A DNA stretch of 20,887 nucleotides from Jimgerdemannia flammicorona (lineage: Eukaryota; Mucoromycota; Endogonomycetes; Endogonales; Endogonaceae). The stretch spans positions 1 to 20,887 of the forward strand of contig RBNI01001774.1 of NCBI GenBank assembly GCA_003990745.1. Direction: 5' to 3'. Positions 20,101 to 20,887 of this stretch are shown piece after piece (the stretch's first letter is position 1; every line of letters starts with the position of its first letter). A model generated the notes under the pieces. It saw nothing but the letters and a program-made list of their open reading frames with translations. It made no database searches and was not told the DNA's origin. A program made the position numbers and the translations under genes.

Positions 20101-20773
20101 TGGAGTGGAGTGTCAGCAGGGTCTTGGCCAGGATCTTTGGCTAAGTGCCTGGCAGGTGGCAGAGATTGGCAAGGAGTGGGACTGGGTAGGTATCTGGTCA
20201 TGGAGTGATGAGGTGAGGAGGTGGCTTCCTCCCAAGTTCTGGGTAGTATGGTGGTGAATGCTGCAGAGGAATGTCATGTTGAATTTCTGCACAGGGCATC
20301 TGGTAGACAGTGGCCATTTCGATTGTGAGGAGTGTTACAATGTGGGGCAAGCTGGAGATCTTGTACAGATACTGAAACATTGGTTGGAAGAGTGTGAGGT
20401 TTTGGGGGACTTTTGGGTAGAAATAGGAGATAGACTGGGTGTGGTGTGAAGGCTAGCAGATGAAGGGGGCTGCTGGGAGGACTTGAGATCTCAGCTAGTG
20501 AGTGGTATGGGTAATAGTTGACTCACTGTAGAGTGGGTGTTAGCTGTGTAGGTTGGACTAGCAGGCCATTGGCTTTTTGTATTTGAGGAGGGGAGGCAGA
20601 TGGGGTAGTAGAAGAAGGTACTAAGGTGGGAGGAGCTGTTGGGGAATCTGCTGACTGGATGGTGAGTGGGTTGGGGTCCTCTGGGGGGGCGATATCGCAG
20701 TTTGGTAGCAAGGATCTGTGAGCAGAGTGGTAGGAGAGTGGGGATTGTGTTAGACAAAGTAGTCTTTTATTAG
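17185..20773 (+). pseudogene. LINE B ORF2 (APE endonuclease, RT, Cys/His C-terminus) pseudogene
   Basis: The ATG at 17185, three nt after the ORF1 stop, is followed two codons later by TGA; the endonuclease frame then runs from FSLNVNGL (about 17239). Endonuclease: LGGNFNM, in which the active-site Asp is Asn (codon 17624-17626), RIDWILMAE and an intact SDH box (17883-17891). RT: WKNWRLIILLDIDRKM, QRGFVGGRLIRDG, VFLDQEKAYD, GVPQGDPLSPILYAL and AFADDI (FADD 19320-19331). A frameshift just after motif C leads to ALQETVEWYEAHSG. The C-terminal part has LPPKFWVVWW and a CEEC ... H ... C spacing (about 20230-20400) like the zf-RVT domain. Reading similarity, with stops, continues to TAG 20771-20773. 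Shared TAG codons with copy A are at 17327, 18480, 18900 and 19961. Confidence 0.88.
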
Positions 20774-20780
20774 AAAGAGA

Positions 20781-20801
20781 TAGGAGGGGGGGGCCCTCCT
20801 A
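20781..20801 (+). other. 3' UTR hairpin of LINE B
   Basis: TAGGAGGG and CCCTCCTA form a perfect 8-bp stem around five G residues, 8 nt after the ORF2 stop. LINE 3' UTR hairpins can be the recognition element for the element's own RT, but no second copy of this 3' end is in the window to test conservation. Confidence 0.55.
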
Positions 20802-20854
20802 GGGGGATCAGTTAGGGGGTAGAATCACTGTATTTATATGGGATAGATGGGCAT

Positions 20855-20860
20855 AATAAA
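20855..20860 (+). promoter_or_regulatory. Polyadenylation signal of LINE B
   Basis: AATAAA lies about 20 nt before the A-rich last bases of the window (TATAAAAA), the normal distance to a cleavage site. It suggests that the LINE ends in a poly(A) tail just beyond the window. Confidence 0.5.
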
Positions 20861-20887
20861 GGAAGGAAGTCCAAGTGACTATAAAAA

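Larger units (their letters stand above)
15185..20887 (+). mobile_element. LINE copy B (non-LTR retrotransposon), near full length
   Basis: Plus-strand copy of the same family as LINE A, about 5.7 kb: ORF1 (15185-17181), ORF2 (17185-20773), a short 3' UTR, an AATAAA (20855-20860) and an A-rich end at the last bases of the window. Homology with copy A starts at the ORF1 ATG (ATGTCA in both), so this is either the element's 5' end or the edge of alignable sequence. Compared with A it has few CG dinucleotides, more frameshifts and small deletions (24 nt or so at the ORF1 start, 54 nt at 19906/19907). Most differences from A are G-to-A or C-to-T in B. It is dead. Confidence 0.9.

Noticed and set aside
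1..20887. Alternative genetic code with reassigned stop codons
   Set aside because: TAA, TAG and TGA all occur at Q, W and R sites, each one transition away, together with frameshifts and lost catalytic residues. Mutational decay explains this better; only the shared TAG codons in the LINEs are kept as an open point.
1..20887. CRISPR array, tRNA, rRNA or bacterial operon features
   Set aside because: No regularly spaced repeats, cloverleaf with a T-loop, or rRNA-like sequence was seen. The CAU anticodon-like segment at 4472-4486 is only the copia primer-binding site.

Overview
The window is a nested transposable-element island from a eukaryotic nuclear genome. I see no host gene, no tRNA or rRNA, and no bacterial operon structure. 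All substantial coding sequence belongs to five decayed elements: a Ty1/copia LTR retrotransposon, two copies of one LINE family, a Ty3/gypsy retrotransposon and a piggyBac-like DNA transposon. The element mix, the directional G:C to A:T decay and the loss of CpG fit a filamentous fungus with premeiotic or methylation-linked repeat mutation (RIP or MIP-like). A methylated-repeat ascomycete such as a Pezizomycete is my best but weak guess.

Layout: (1) 1-4650, minus strand: copia element with its 5' LTR (4487-4650, perfect 9-bp terminal inverted repeats), a primer-binding site matching a half initiator-Met tRNA, gag, protease, integrase (D,D35E), RT and RNase H. Its 3' LTR lies beyond position 1. 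(2) 4651-9802, minus strand: LINE copy A, with ORF1 and an endonuclease/RT ORF2, cut at 4650/4651 by the copia insertion. (3) About 9803-13500, minus strand: Ty3/gypsy remnant with an LTR-like region, integrase, RNase H and RT, and a full-length trimeric-type dUTPase domain just upstream of RT. (4) 13531-15127, plus strand: piggyBac-like transposase pseudogene. (5) About 15185-20887, plus strand: LINE copy B, running to a 3' UTR with AATAAA and the start of an A-rich end. The LINE copies lie head to head.

Relative ages can be read from CpG content and stop codons. Copia is rich in CG and has few stops. LINE A is intermediate and LINE B has few CGs. From 9875 to 14011 there is not one CG dinucleotide, and the gypsy part is full of stops that replace Q, W and R codons. 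This order agrees with the nesting (copia inside LINE A).

The most notable observation is the dUTPase domain in the gypsy polyprotein (12932-13351). All five dUTPase motifs are recognisable in order, in a domain of normal length, and the glycines missing from the motifs are explained by G-to-A transitions. None of the five elements appears able to act on its own.
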